Source: CAYZIC01 sp964478335
Lineage (GTDB): Bacteria; Verrucomicrobiota; Kiritimatiellia; RFP12; DVOR01
NCBI GenBank assembly: GCA_964478335.1
Contig: CAYZIC010000001.1
Coordinates: 15,592 to 79,591 of the forward strand
Reading direction: 5' to 3'
DNA length: 64,000 nt
Shown: piece by piece, positions 8,757 through 17,411 of the stretch
How positions within the stretch are numbered: position 1 is the stretch's first letter
Layout: every line of letters begins with the position of its first letter
Position numbers and translations under genes: made by a program
Notes under the pieces: generated by a model
The model's input: the letters and a program-made list of their open reading frames with translations, nothing else
Databases searched by the model: none
Told to the model about the DNA's origin: nothing

Positions 8757-10249
8757 CACACCCAAACATGACACAGGTTGACTTACGTCGTATCGCCCCA
8801 TCACAGGCGATCCTTGACCTCGTACCTGCCAAGGTGGCTCGCGGGCTCAATGTATTGCCGATTTATCTCGATGAGCAGATGCTGACAGTCTGCGTGGCTG
8901 ACCGAGCGAACTATTCAATCCAAGAGAAAATCGAGCGAATCCTCCCACAGTATAGTGTGCGCTTGGTCGAGCCGCTCGAGCCGCTCTCCTTACGAAAGGC
9001 TTTGCGGGATAACTATCCTGATGCACTGCTCAATGGAGAATTGGATTTACCAGAAAATTTATTCTTTTACATCCTCAATCGAGCACTGACTCGTAATGTC
9101 TCAGATATCCATATCACGCCGACAGAATCAGGCGCTCGGGTGCGATTGCGTCTTGATGGTAAGCTCCATGCCGATCGGGTGATCCCTGCAGAAACTGCCG
9201 CAGAGCTCTCCTCCTATGTCAAGGTCGCTGCAGGGCTAGATATTTCGGAGAAGCGTGTTCCTCAAGATGGCAATATCGATACGCGTATTGGTGGGCAGGA
9301 GGTCAGCTTGCGCGTGGCGACCGTGCCAACGATTTATGGAGAGCATATCACGCTGCGTATCCTCAGCCAAGCTGCTGAGGCACTATCGTTGGATTCACTA
9401 GAGAGCCTCGGGATGCATCGTAAGCAATTGGCACTTTTTACCGCAGCCTTGCAAGCACCTAATGGTGTGGTAATTATCTCAGGGCCGACAGGCTCAGGCA
9501 AGACGACGACGCTCTATGCTGCACTGCGCAAGCTAACTCAGTCTGACACGCTCCATGTCATGAGCATCGAGGATCCAGTAGAGAAACCTGTCGCTGGGGT
9601 CACTCAGATTAAGATCGATAGCAAGCAAGATCGAGTAAGCTTTGAGGGTGCGCTGCGTAGTGTCTTGCGTCATGACCCAGATGTCGTCATGGTGGGTGAG
9701 GTGCGTGACGGGGAGACTGCTACGACGGCTTTGCGTAGTGCGCTTACGGGGCATTTGGTTTTTACGACGCTGCACACCAATAATGCGCCTGGCATTTTGA
9801 CACGATTGGTGGATTTGGGAGTACCTGCCTATTTAGTCGCAGCGACCTTACGCTTGGCGATCGCTCAGCGACTATTGCGCAGACCCTGCCACGAATGCAT
9901 GTCATGGGTGCTTGCTGATGAGGCGACTTGTCGGGTATGTGGATGGGACCCTACGCATCCTCCCAAAATCCCCAAGGTGCACGGCTGTGCCTATTGTGGT
10001 ATGAAAGGCTACTCCGGGCGTACTGCCATCTATGAGATCTTGCCCATTACCGATCAAGTCCGTAAGTTGCTTTTGTCTGGCAAAAGCGAAATGGAGATCT
10101 ATCAGTATCTCCGTGGCCGCCAGCCTGAGTTAACTCTGATGGGTGATGGACTAGCCAAAGTCATCGAGGGAGAAACGACGCTAGAGGAGCTGCGCTCGAC
10201 CGTTTGTGAAGAGGGCGATTCACTCGATGAGAATAAGGATCTCTTATGA
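8753..10249 (+). CDS. Assembly ATPase of the PilB/GspE family
   Basis: This is the hexameric motor that extends the pilus or pseudopilus. Walker A GPTGSGKTTT lies at about residue 243, followed by an Asp box (MSIEDPVE), a Walker B/His box region (DVVMVGEVRDGE, TTLHTN) and a four-cysteine zinc motif near the C-terminus (CHEC, CRVC and CAYC pairs) ending in YSGRTAIYE, which is diagnostic for GspE/PilB. With 498 residues it is a little shorter than many PilB proteins, with a reduced N-terminal domain. It overlaps its neighbours on both sides by four bases. Confidence 0.92.
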   Translation: MTHPNMTQVDLRRIAPSQAILDLVPAKVARGLNVLPIYLDEQMLTVCVADRANYSIQEKIERILPQYSVRLVEPLEPLSLRKALRDNYPDALLNGELDLPENLFFYILNRALTRNVSDIHITPTESGARVRLRLDGKLHADRVIPAETAAELSSYVKVAAGLDISEKRVPQDGNIDTRIGGQEVSLRVATVPTIYGEHITLRILSQAAEALSLDSLESLGMHRKQLALFTAALQAPNGVVIISGPTGSGKTTTLYAALRKLTQSDTLHVMSIEDPVEKPVAGVTQIKIDSKQDRVSFEGALRSVLRHDPDVVMVGEVRDGETATTALRSALTGHLVFTTLHTNNAPGILTRLVDLGVPAYLVAATLRLAIAQRLLRRPCHECMSWVLADEATCRVCGWDPTHPPKIPKVHGCAYCGMKGYSGRTAIYEILPITDQVRKLLLSGKSEMEIYQYLRGRQPELTLMGDGLAKVIEGETTLEELRSTVCEEGDSLDENKDLL

Positions 10250-11490
10250 TTACGGATATGCCGACCTATAAGTATGTGGGAGTCAAGGCGAGTGCGAAGG
10301 TTTCGGGCACGCTTGCAGCGGAGAATGAATCGCACCTCAGAGGGCTTTTGCGAGAGCAGGGGATTCTCCTTATTTCGGCCAAGCAGATCAAAATCTCGGG
10401 TAAGGATACGCTTAAAGTGCGTGCGAAATGGGAGCGTCACATCTCGAATTTTTTTATCAAACAAACGGAAATCGAGCAGGCGATGTTGCAACTGGTCATC
10501 CTGCTCAAAGGGGACATCGCCATTGTTGAAGCGTTTGAGCAGGCGGCCCGATTGGCTAAGGGCTACATGGCATCTGCTCTTTTTGAGGTCGCCTTAAGTG
10601 TCAAGCAGGGGAGCTCGCTCTCTAAGGCGATTCGATTGGCTTTACCACAACTCGGTGAGCTCTATCAGGGATTGATTGGTGTGGGTGAGGTCAATGGCTC
10701 GCTGCCTCAAATGTTTGCCTATTGCGTGAGGTTGATGCAACAAAAACGCAAAATGCGCAATAGCATGATCCGCGCGATGACCTACCCTGCGATAGTCGTC
10801 TTGCTAGGGGCTGGGGTTGGTTATTATGTGAGCACTGTTTCAATTCCGCAGATTGCATCGGTGATGGGGGGCGAGTCCGATAAGCTCCCCCCTGTGACTC
10901 GGGCTCTACTTGATACCAGTGACTGGATTGCAGACAAAGGATATATGCTCATTATCTATCCTTGCCTCGTGACGATCATCCTACTAGTGATACGACTATT
11001 TAAGCCATGTGCTTTGGTAATGGATCACCTATTCCTTTGGATTCCGATTATTGGCAAAGCGTTATGCTTCGCAGAGAATGCTCTCTTTAATAAAACCATG
11101 GGAATCTTGATCCGCAGTGGGATCTCTGTGGTCGAGTCGCTCGATCTGATCGAGGCGACGCTGACGAATGCTTTTTACAAGACTCAAATCGATGGTATCA
11201 GACGAGCTGTCCGCGCAGGTAAGATGTTTTCCGACGGATTGGCTCAATCGGCGTTGCAGCGACTCTCGCCACTAACCCCTGCGCTGGTGCAAGTCGGTGA
11301 AAGCTCGGGAAATATGGATGAGGGCTTACACTATGTCGGAGAGTATTATGAGGATGCTCTAGAGCGCCGTCTTGATTTGATGGCTAAACTGATCGAGCCA
11401 ACTCTCGTCGTCGTCGTCGGGGGGATGGTTGCCTTTGTCTATGTCGCATTTTTCATGGGCATGGCCGCAATGAATACCGCTACACTTTAA
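10246..11490 (+). CDS. Inner-membrane platform protein of the PilC/GspF family
   Basis: This protein of 414 residues has the repeated GspF domain: a first copy with QAMLQLVILLKGDIAIVEAFEQAA, a membrane segment near 180-200, a second copy with FNKTMGILIRSGISVVESLDLIEA, and hydrophobic helices at the C-terminus (VVVVGGMVAFVYVAFFMGM). PilC/GspF sits in the inner membrane and couples the ATPase to pilin polymerisation. The start at 10246 overlaps the ATPase stop. The 35-base gap after it is the first real spacer in this part of the operon. Confidence 0.92.
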   Translation: MITDMPTYKYVGVKASAKVSGTLAAENESHLRGLLREQGILLISAKQIKISGKDTLKVRAKWERHISNFFIKQTEIEQAMLQLVILLKGDIAIVEAFEQAARLAKGYMASALFEVALSVKQGSSLSKAIRLALPQLGELYQGLIGVGEVNGSLPQMFAYCVRLMQQKRKMRNSMIRAMTYPAIVVLLGAGVGYYVSTVSIPQIASVMGGESDKLPPVTRALLDTSDWIADKGYMLIIYPCLVTIILLVIRLFKPCALVMDHLFLWIPIIGKALCFAENALFNKTMGILIRSGISVVESLDLIEATLTNAFYKTQIDGIRRAVRAGKMFSDGLAQSALQRLSPLTPALVQVGESSGNMDEGLHYVGEYYEDALERRLDLMAKLIEPTLVVVVGGMVAFVYVAFFMGMAAMNTATL

Positions 11491-11525
11491 CCTCGTATAA
11501 TTGATTACTAAATAAGGAACCTATC

Positions 11526-12125
11526 ATGATATCTAAATACACGTCTCTTATCCTCTTAGGCATGGCAACGATGGTTGCTATACCCATGGATCTCTCGGCA
11601 CAAGAGCCCTCCAAGCCCAAGGCGCCTGTAGCACAGGCTAGCGCAAAAGTCTCGCAAAAGAATAAACCTGAGCCAGTGCCATTAGTCCAGCCTCCTCAAA
11701 CGTTGCTCGACGCAGAGGGCAACCCAGAGCTCGAGCTCATTAACCCATTTGCTAAGGGGCGCTCTCGTGAGGTTGAAACCGATGGCTCTATGGGGAGATT
11801 GCAACGAACGACCCTAGGTGAAGTCTCCAATGATTTTGCCTTGCTGGCGATCGTCGTTCCTGAAGATGATACAGTTGAGCCGATGGCTCTGATCCGTCAA
11901 AATCAGGATGCAGGCCCTATTTTAGTCCGGCCTGGCGATCTCATCCGTACCCGTGAGCCTACTAAGCGAGGCAATAGATGGGGGCGGAGCAAGGAAGAAT
12001 TGGCACGAGAAAAGCTTAAAGGCAACTTCACTTTTTACCTCTACATCAAAAATATTTTACCGACACATCTCGAGGTTTATCATAATAAGAAAAACCCCAA
12101 TGAGACAACCATCATCACCCTCTAA
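11526..12125 (+). CDS. PilP/GspC-like periplasmic linker
   Basis: A cleavable-looking signal sequence (hydrophobic core LILLGMATMVAI, then AQE) is followed by a Pro/Lys-rich linker and a small beta-rich domain beginning near LINPFA. In PilP and GspC proteins such a domain contacts the periplasmic part of the secretin. Its place directly before the secretin gene supports this role. With 199 residues the size fits PilP. The sequence match itself is weak, so the family is inferred mostly from order and architecture. Confidence 0.55.
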   Translation: MISKYTSLILLGMATMVAIPMDLSAQEPSKPKAPVAQASAKVSQKNKPEPVPLVQPPQTLLDAEGNPELELINPFAKGRSREVETDGSMGRLQRTTLGEVSNDFALLAIVVPEDDTVEPMALIRQNQDAGPILVRPGDLIRTREPTKRGNRWGRSKEELAREKLKGNFTFYLYIKNILPTHLEVYHNKKNPNETTIITL

Positions 12126-12156
12126 TTTAAAAGAACCAAAGAGAAAGTTACACATT

Positions 12157-13962
12157 ATGTTAACGATAAGAAAAAACTTTACACGCATGGTCTTACTGGG
12201 ACTAACGTGCCTAGCAATTGAGCAAGGTGTTGCTTTTGCGCAACCTACTCCAAACGTACCTGGACGTAATCTACCGATGATTAAATCGCTCATGATTCGC
12301 GAAGCACCAGCAGAGTATGCGATGTGGCTACTCGGAGAAACATGGGGGCGACATATTGTAGTTAATGAGTCAGCAAAAAAGGTCAACGTCCGAGTCTTCC
12401 TCAGGGGGATTGACTGTGCGAGTGCACTCAAGGCGATCTGCCACGCTCATGGACTTTGGTATCGTGAAGATCCAGAGAGCGATGTCATCTACGTGCAAAC
12501 TCTCGATGAATATATCCGCGGTAGCTCGCTCAACGATAAAAAGTTTGTCTCAACTGTCACAGTCGTCTATCCGCGAGCTGAAGATATCGCAGCAAGCTTG
12601 CAAGAGGTCTTTAAGGACATGGTTGCTTATACTGCGCCAGACGAGTATAGCAACGACCCCAGCGATGATATTGACAAGGCTATTGAGCGAATGCAACAGC
12701 TCGCCGAGCAATCAACCATCGTCGAATCGAGCACATCGAGCACACGCAGCTCTAGTCGTAGCTCTAGCGGATCGAGTAGTCGGTCGCGTCGTAATAATGA
12801 CAATGACGATGGCATTCAGCGCGTCCGGGAGTACTATGATGACCTTGAGTCTCTCAATAAGAATAACACCCAGATCACTGCGGGCTTAGATGGGCGCCCC
12901 ACTCCGAGCCTGCCAGGAGTCGTCTTTCTCGCCGTCGAGCGTGCCTCCAATACCATCCTCTTGCGTTCCTCTGATAAAGAGGTCTTAAAGCAGGTTGAGG
13001 AGATGATTGCCACGCTCGATAGACCGACCTCTCAAGTACTCCTCGAAGTGCAAGTACTCGAACTCGACACCACGGACAAGGAAGCTCGCAAGCTGGATAT
13101 CAACTTCCAGGGACATGGTGGCGACTACACTGGGTCATTCGCGGATACCGCTTTGGGTGCAAAATCGGGTGTTCTGCAGATGCTCAGGAAAGATCTTCAG
13201 TTGAAACTTGAATTTCTTGATAGCAATGACAAAGTGCGTCGCTTGGCAACACCGAGCCTCATGGTCGCAGACCTGGAAGCTTCTCGTATCTTTGTCGGAT
13301 CAGAAACGACGTTGCTCATGAGTGTCGAGGAAACCGTGGTCACAGGGAGTGGTAATAACCCTACGACAACCGCTGCAAGTAACCCCGAAACCGATCGCCG
13401 TGATATCGGCACCACGCTCGTCATCACGCCCAAGATCCATGGCGATGGCACTGTCACCGTCCGCATTATGCAAGAAAGCGCAAGCATTGGCGCTGAAAAG
13501 GACATTAACTACGGCACGGATGAGCAGGGAAATCAAAAGACCTTTACCAGCACAGATGTCAAGAAGCAAACGATCTCCTCTACGGTCGTAGCCAAGTCTG
13601 GTGCAACAGTTTCTTTGGGTGGTCTTATTAGCCATGAAACGGTGGATAGCGTCTCACGCGTGCCGATTCTGGCTGACCTCCCCTATATCGGGAAGTATCT
13701 CTTTGAGCGCACCAGCAAGGCTGAGATCGAAAAGGAGCTCATTGTCCTCATTCGCCCTTATGTCATCTTGACACCTGATCGCGCAGAAAAAATGAGTCAA
13801 CATTTCCTGAATAGTGCAGTCAATGATTCCTTATTACTCAAAGAGATCACCGAACGCATGGGGCATAAGGAGGCATTGCTTAAGCCAGAAATTCTCGAAT
13901 TTATTCAACAGAGCACACCTATCGCACCCGTGACACCCGAATCAAAGAAAGATCCCCAATGA
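12157..13962 (+). CDS. Outer-membrane secretin of the PilQ/GspD family
   Basis: I chose ATG at 12157, which follows AAAGAGAAAG and gives a proper signal sequence (VLLGLTCLAIEQGVAFAQ). An upstream extension would run through the previous gene. The 601-residue protein shows small N-domains, a low-complexity Ser/Arg stretch (about residues 190-215) and a conserved secretin core in the last 250 residues, including ATPSLMVADLEASRIFVG, TLVITPKIHGDGTV and VPILADLPYIGKYLF. It forms the outer-membrane ring through which the pilus or substrate exits. Its stop overlaps the next lipoprotein gene by four bases. Confidence 0.92.
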   Translation: MLTIRKNFTRMVLLGLTCLAIEQGVAFAQPTPNVPGRNLPMIKSLMIREAPAEYAMWLLGETWGRHIVVNESAKKVNVRVFLRGIDCASALKAICHAHGLWYREDPESDVIYVQTLDEYIRGSSLNDKKFVSTVTVVYPRAEDIAASLQEVFKDMVAYTAPDEYSNDPSDDIDKAIERMQQLAEQSTIVESSTSSTRSSSRSSSGSSSRSRRNNDNDDGIQRVREYYDDLESLNKNNTQITAGLDGRPTPSLPGVVFLAVERASNTILLRSSDKEVLKQVEEMIATLDRPTSQVLLEVQVLELDTTDKEARKLDINFQGHGGDYTGSFADTALGAKSGVLQMLRKDLQLKLEFLDSNDKVRRLATPSLMVADLEASRIFVGSETTLLMSVEETVVTGSGNNPTTTAASNPETDRRDIGTTLVITPKIHGDGTVTVRIMQESASIGAEKDINYGTDEQGNQKTFTSTDVKKQTISSTVVAKSGATVSLGGLISHETVDSVSRVPILADLPYIGKYLFERTSKAEIEKELIVLIRPYVILTPDRAEKMSQHFLNSAVNDSLLLKEITERMGHKEALLKPEILEFIQQSTPIAPVTPESKKDPQ

Positions 13963-14636
13963 TCGATGATGCTCCATGTTGTCACGTGCTCCCCACATTG
14001 CTCAAGCATACACTCATCATTGTCTGTGTGGGCATGATGAGCAGTGGGTGCGCACTAACGCAACCAACACCTCCAAAGACTGAGCATCCCCCACTGTCTG
14101 AGCAAGAGGCTCTCCAGCAGGCCATTACGCTCGTCGCAGAGGGGCTCCCCAAACAAGCTGTGCCACAATTACTTGCGATACGGGACAATACTCAAGATCC
14201 CGCCATCAAAGCCAGTGCAATTCAAACATGCGCAAAGGCTTTTGCTGCACAAGGTGATTTTAAATCAGCAATCAATGTCCTCAGTCCCTTGCCCCCCCTT
14301 GTCTTGCGTGAGGAGCAGGCAATCTCAAATGCGATGGCTGGTGAATATTACTTGCGCATGGGGGCTTACAAGCTCGCAATCCCGTGCATTGAGCGAGCAC
14401 TCTACAATGAGCTCCCTAAAAAGCACACAGATTGGCGGGCTGCGGCTTTCTTCAATTATGGTAAGTGCGCCCTCTCGCTCAATATGCCACGACGTGCGCA
14501 GGCTCTCTTTAGTGAAGCGCAACTACAATTTAAACACCTCAATCACCCGCAAGCGGTCATACTGTGCCAAACGCTCCTCACAACAATCGACCGTGCAATA
14601 CTCCAACAAGAAAGCCCCCCCCCCCATGTCAAATAG
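13959..14636 (+). CDS. TPR lipoprotein, possible secretin pilotin (PilF/PilW-like)
   Basis: A lipoprotein signal with lipobox MSSGC is followed by about 180 helical residues with tetratricopeptide-like pairs (for example AITLVAEGLPKQAVPQLLAI and YYLRMGAYKLAIPCIERAL). TPR lipoproteins such as PilF/PilW help secretins assemble in the outer membrane, and the overlap with the secretin gene fits that role. The last codons (Ser-Pro-Pro-Pro-His-Val-Lys) are written by an 11-C run that also forms the spacer before the next start. Losing one C would fuse this frame directly to PilT. Confidence 0.7.
   Translation: MIDDAPCCHVLPTLLKHTLIIVCVGMMSSGCALTQPTPPKTEHPPLSEQEALQQAITLVAEGLPKQAVPQLLAIRDNTQDPAIKASAIQTCAKAFAAQGDFKSAINVLSPLPPLVLREEQAISNAMAGEYYLRMGAYKLAIPCIERALYNELPKKHTDWRAAAFFNYGKCALSLNMPRRAQALFSEAQLQFKHLNHPQAVILCQTLLTTIDRAILQQESPPPHVK
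14615..14625 (+). repeat. 11-base C homopolymer before the pilT start codon
   Basis: Eleven C bases run up to the base before the ATG at 14626. The run encodes the end of the TPR lipoprotein and is also the spacer between a weak ribosome site (AAGAAAG, 14608-14614) and the pilT ATG. Length changes would alter the spacing and the lipoprotein reading frame. Such runs are typical slippage sites. Confidence 0.85.
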
Positions 14637-15690
14637 TGAAATCCTACAAGGGCTCTTTGATCTAATCGTGGAGAAAAACGCATCCGACTTACATTGGTGC
14701 GAGGGCGAGCCATTGAGACTACGTATCCACGGACAGCTTGCCATCGTCGAGCACCCTCTCCCAGAAAACATCGAGTTTCAAGGCCTCACCGAAACGCTTA
14801 TCGGGCACAAGACCTTTGATCGCTTTCTCGAAACACGCGAATATGATGGAGCTATCACCATCGCAGATGGTCGCCGCCTCAGAGTCAATATCTATTTTAA
14901 GCGCGACAAGGTCGCGTGGGCCATTCGCCTCCTCCCCAATACCTTTATGACCTTTGAGGAGCTCGGTCTCCCTCTCGACCTCTGCCAAGAAATTACTCAA
15001 ATGCACCAAGGGCTCGTCTTGATCACTGGTGCTACAGGCTCTGGTAAGACGACTACTCTCGCATCGATCCTCAATCAAATCAACCAGCAGCGCCACGCAC
15101 ACATCTTCACAATCGAAGACCCCATTGAGTATATCCATACCTCCAAACAATGCCTCGTCTCCCAGCGGGAAGTCGGCAGAGACACCCGATCATTTCACGA
15201 TGCACTCAAAAGCGTCTTGAGAGAAGATCCCGATATCGTGCTGCTTGGCGAAATGAGAGACCGAGAATCGATGGATGCGGCTCTGACGCTTGCAGAAACT
15301 GGACACTTGACATTTGCCACACTCCACACCTCTGGTGCCGTCGAATCTATCGCTCGTATTATTAGCAACTTTGATGCCATGGAGCAAGCTCAAGTGAGAG
15401 AGCGTATAGCAAGCAACTTAAAGATCGTGATTACCCAGCAACTCATTCCCTGGTCTAACCATCAAGGTCGATCCCTTTGTGCCGAGATCATGGTCTCAAC
15501 CAAGGCGATTCGCGCGATGATCCGGGATCAAAAAGAACGCCAACTCCCCGCACTCCTCGAGACGGGCACCGAGCAGGGGATGCTGACGATGGATCGATCG
15601 CTTGTGACTCTCGTCAAGAATCATCACATCACCCTTGATGAGGCTCTCCTCTACACGACTGACAAGGATGCCCTCCTCAGATTTGTTTAG
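14626..15690 (+). CDS. pilT: Pilus retraction ATPase PilT
   Basis: This 354-residue protein fits PilT, the motor that depolymerises type IV pili and drives twitching. Visible motifs are the N-terminal SDLHWCEGEPLRLRIHG, Walker A GATGSGKTTT (about residues 134-143), the Asp box FTIEDPIEY, Walker B region DIVLLGEMRD and the His box FATLHTSGAVESI. The frame is open far upstream, but ATG at 14626 gives the standard PilT start and length. Its start overlaps the TPR gene by 11 bases and is preceded by the C run. The presence of PilT favours a type IV pilus over a pure type II secretion system. Confidence 0.9.
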   Translation: MSNSEILQGLFDLIVEKNASDLHWCEGEPLRLRIHGQLAIVEHPLPENIEFQGLTETLIGHKTFDRFLETREYDGAITIADGRRLRVNIYFKRDKVAWAIRLLPNTFMTFEELGLPLDLCQEITQMHQGLVLITGATGSGKTTTLASILNQINQQRHAHIFTIEDPIEYIHTSKQCLVSQREVGRDTRSFHDALKSVLREDPDIVLLGEMRDRESMDAALTLAETGHLTFATLHTSGAVESIARIISNFDAMEQAQVRERIASNLKIVITQQLIPWSNHQGRSLCAEIMVSTKAIRAMIRDQKERQLPALLETGTEQGMLTMDRSLVTLVKNHHITLDEALLYTTDKDALLRFV

Positions 15691-15738
15691 GGCGAGCATT
15701 GCTCGCCGTTGTTAGCTAATCGTGGCGACGCAGTCGCC
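15691..15738 (+). other. Two short hairpins between pilT and the next gene
   Basis: GGCGAGC-ATT-GCTCGCC (15691-15707) begins directly after the pilT stop, and GGCGAC-GCA-GTCGCC (15724-15738) lies just before the next gene. Neither has a T tail, so they look like RNA-stabilising or weak termination structures and not standard terminators. Confidence 0.5.
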
Positions 15739-15752
15739 CAGTAAGGATTGAT

Positions 15753-16493
15753 ATGGAAACGTTTATTGCTTTGGTACTTTTTGTCGCATGGTTGCAAACA
15801 TGCTTAAAATTCGCCTTGATTTCTCGCATATGGGGATTTTTATTTATTGTGATTATCGGGTGTTTGCCCTTTGCCAATCACTCCCTATTGATCGCCAGCA
15901 GTTTGCAAGAGCAGATGGCGATGGTATGCTCGGAATCATTTTTACAAGCTTGGTGTGTCATTTTGGTGGTGCAGGAGTTTCTCGTCTTTATTATGGGGCT
16001 CTCGCTCTTATCCGCTTATCAGTTAGAAGAGAAAATACACTGGTGGAAAATGGTTGTTTTTGTGCCGTCATTTTTAATTTATCCTGGCGTGGTCTTTCTC
16101 CAGATGCAGAGCTATAATCACTTTGTGATGGCTGACTTTGATTGGGTTTGTGCTGGAGTAAGTGCCGTCTTGGTATTCACCTCTTTAGCTGTGATTGAGG
16201 GAATGCGTTGGTATAAACGCCACGATTTTGATGGTGCGATTTTATTACTCTTTAATAGTGAGTTTGTCATTACTATATTAGCTGTCTTTTTACCAATTGC
16301 AGCGGTCGCATCTGACCGCCTGCAGATTGGTGAATGGCAGATTAATTGGCAAGACGCTCAGCCATTACTTTATCTGTTAATCCCTGTATTGCTCTCTGCG
16401 TGTGGGTATGCGCTATGGCAATTGGGGGTGCAGATCTATTACCGCCGTATACATCATTATCATCAAGTGAATCAAAGGAATAACCATGTCTAA
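15753..16493 (+). CDS. DUF2162-like multi-pass membrane protein
   Basis: This 246-residue protein is almost wholly hydrophobic, with about seven membrane segments. Proteins of this size and character (DUF2162 family) are encoded next to a MotA/TolQ/ExbB-like protein, a DUF2149 protein and a CobN-like chelatase in Bacteroidota hmu loci and in some archaea, and exactly those three genes follow here. The start overlaps nothing upstream, and the stop overlaps the next gene by eight bases. Its molecular role is unknown. The family assignment is from context and size. Confidence 0.6.
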   Translation: METFIALVLFVAWLQTCLKFALISRIWGFLFIVIIGCLPFANHSLLIASSLQEQMAMVCSESFLQAWCVILVVQEFLVFIMGLSLLSAYQLEEKIHWWKMVVFVPSFLIYPGVVFLQMQSYNHFVMADFDWVCAGVSAVLVFTSLAVIEGMRWYKRHDFDGAILLLFNSEFVITILAVFLPIAAVASDRLQIGEWQINWQDAQPLLYLLIPVLLSACGYALWQLGVQIYYRRIHHYHQVNQRNNHV

Positions 16494-17073
16494 CATCACC
16501 CAAATTCTTAATCTAATCTCAAATAGTTTACTCCTGCCTGTTATCGTTTTACTCTTAATTGCTGTCGTTTATGCGCTGATTGCGTTGGGTGGGTTTTGTG
16601 CCAGTAGTATTATGCTTTTGATTGAGCAGCGCAAGAATCGCACATTCTTACGTCAGATCCATCGTGGGGAGCTAGATGTGGTCAATCAAGAGGATTGCTC
16701 TCTAGCCCGACACGTGGCTTACTTTATCGAGAAAGAATGGAATGAAATCGAATGCGAAAAGTATATCTCCGAGCATCTCGAGCGTTATGATCGCGAACTT
16801 GAGCGGCATCGTTTTTTCATCAAGATCGGGCCGATGCTTGGTTTGATGGGAACTCTCATCCCCATGGGACCGGCTTTAGCAGGCTTAGCCTCTGGAGATA
16901 TTGGCTCAATGGCCTATAATATGCAAATCGCTTTTGCGACAACAGTACTTGGATGCTTTATCGCAGGCGTGTCGGTCTTGATCATTTCGGTAAAGAAGCA
17001 TCACTATACCGCTGAAATCTCAAACCTACGGTATCTATTAGACCGTCAATTGGAGGGAGGAGCACATGCGTAA
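16486..17073 (+). CDS. MotA/TolQ/ExbB-family proton channel protein
   Basis: The 195-residue protein has an N-terminal membrane helix (LLPVIVLLLIAVVYALIAL), a cytoplasmic loop of about 80 residues and then two helices containing IGPMLGLMGTLIPMGPAL and MAYNMQIAFATTVLG. This is the signature of the MotA/TolQ/ExbB family, which uses the proton gradient to drive a partner. It overlaps both neighbours by eight bases. The partner is presumably the DUF2149 protein that follows, which would take the place of ExbD. The energised target is likely the CobN-like protein and not a TonB system, as no tonB is seen. Confidence 0.85.
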   Translation: MSNITQILNLISNSLLLPVIVLLLIAVVYALIALGGFCASSIMLLIEQRKNRTFLRQIHRGELDVVNQEDCSLARHVAYFIEKEWNEIECEKYISEHLERYDRELERHRFFIKIGPMLGLMGTLIPMGPALAGLASGDIGSMAYNMQIAFATTVLGCFIAGVSVLIISVKKHHYTAEISNLRYLLDRQLEGGAHA

Positions 17074-17410
17074 GGCAAGGCGATATGAGCCATTTACAGA
17101 GCAAGATGATGATAATCCACTGAGCAATTTGGTGAACTTATTTGACGTTGCAATGGTTTTTGCCGTAGCACTCATGGTCGCATTTGCGATACAAAGCCGT
17201 ATGTCCGAGTTTTTAACCGCTCAAGATGCGACATTTGTTAAAAATGCAGGCTCGCCAGACATGGAGATCATTGTCAAAAAAGATAACAAAGTCACACGAT
17301 ATAAATCAGAGCAATCGACCACTGGCAATGGCAAAGGCCAGCGCGTGGGAGTCGCTTATCGATTAGAATCAGGTGAAATTATTTATGTACCAGAAGGAGA
17401 TACAAAGTAA
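17066..17410 (+). CDS. DUF2149-like single-pass membrane protein (ExbD-like partner)
   Basis: The protein is 114 residues long with a charged N-terminus, one membrane segment (LFDVAMVFAVALMVAFAI, about residues 25-43) and a periplasmic tail. This matches DUF2149 proteins and resembles the layout of ExbD. It overlaps the upstream channel gene by eight bases. The chelatase gene starts one base after its stop, with its ribosome site (AAGGAGA, 17394-17400) inside this coding region. It probably forms a stator with the MotA/ExbB-like protein. Confidence 0.75.
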   Translation: MRKARRYEPFTEQDDDNPLSNLVNLFDVAMVFAVALMVAFAIQSRMSEFLTAQDATFVKNAGSPDMEIIVKKDNKVTRYKSEQSTTGNGKGQRVGVAYRLESGEIIYVPEGDTK

Positions 17411-17411
17411 A

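Noticed and set aside
11953..12156. N-terminal extension of the secretin frame
   Set aside because: It overlaps the PilP-like gene and would bury the signal peptide. ATG at 12157 has a ribosome site and a proper signal sequence.
12720..12800. Ser/Arg-rich low-complexity stretch in the secretin considered as a frameshift artefact
   Set aside because: The frame continues smoothly into the conserved secretin core, and such linkers occur between secretin domains.
14173..14625. N-terminal extension of the PilT frame
   Set aside because: It lies inside the TPR lipoprotein gene in another frame. PilT family length and start fit ATG at 14626. It matters only as the frame a slipped C run would join.
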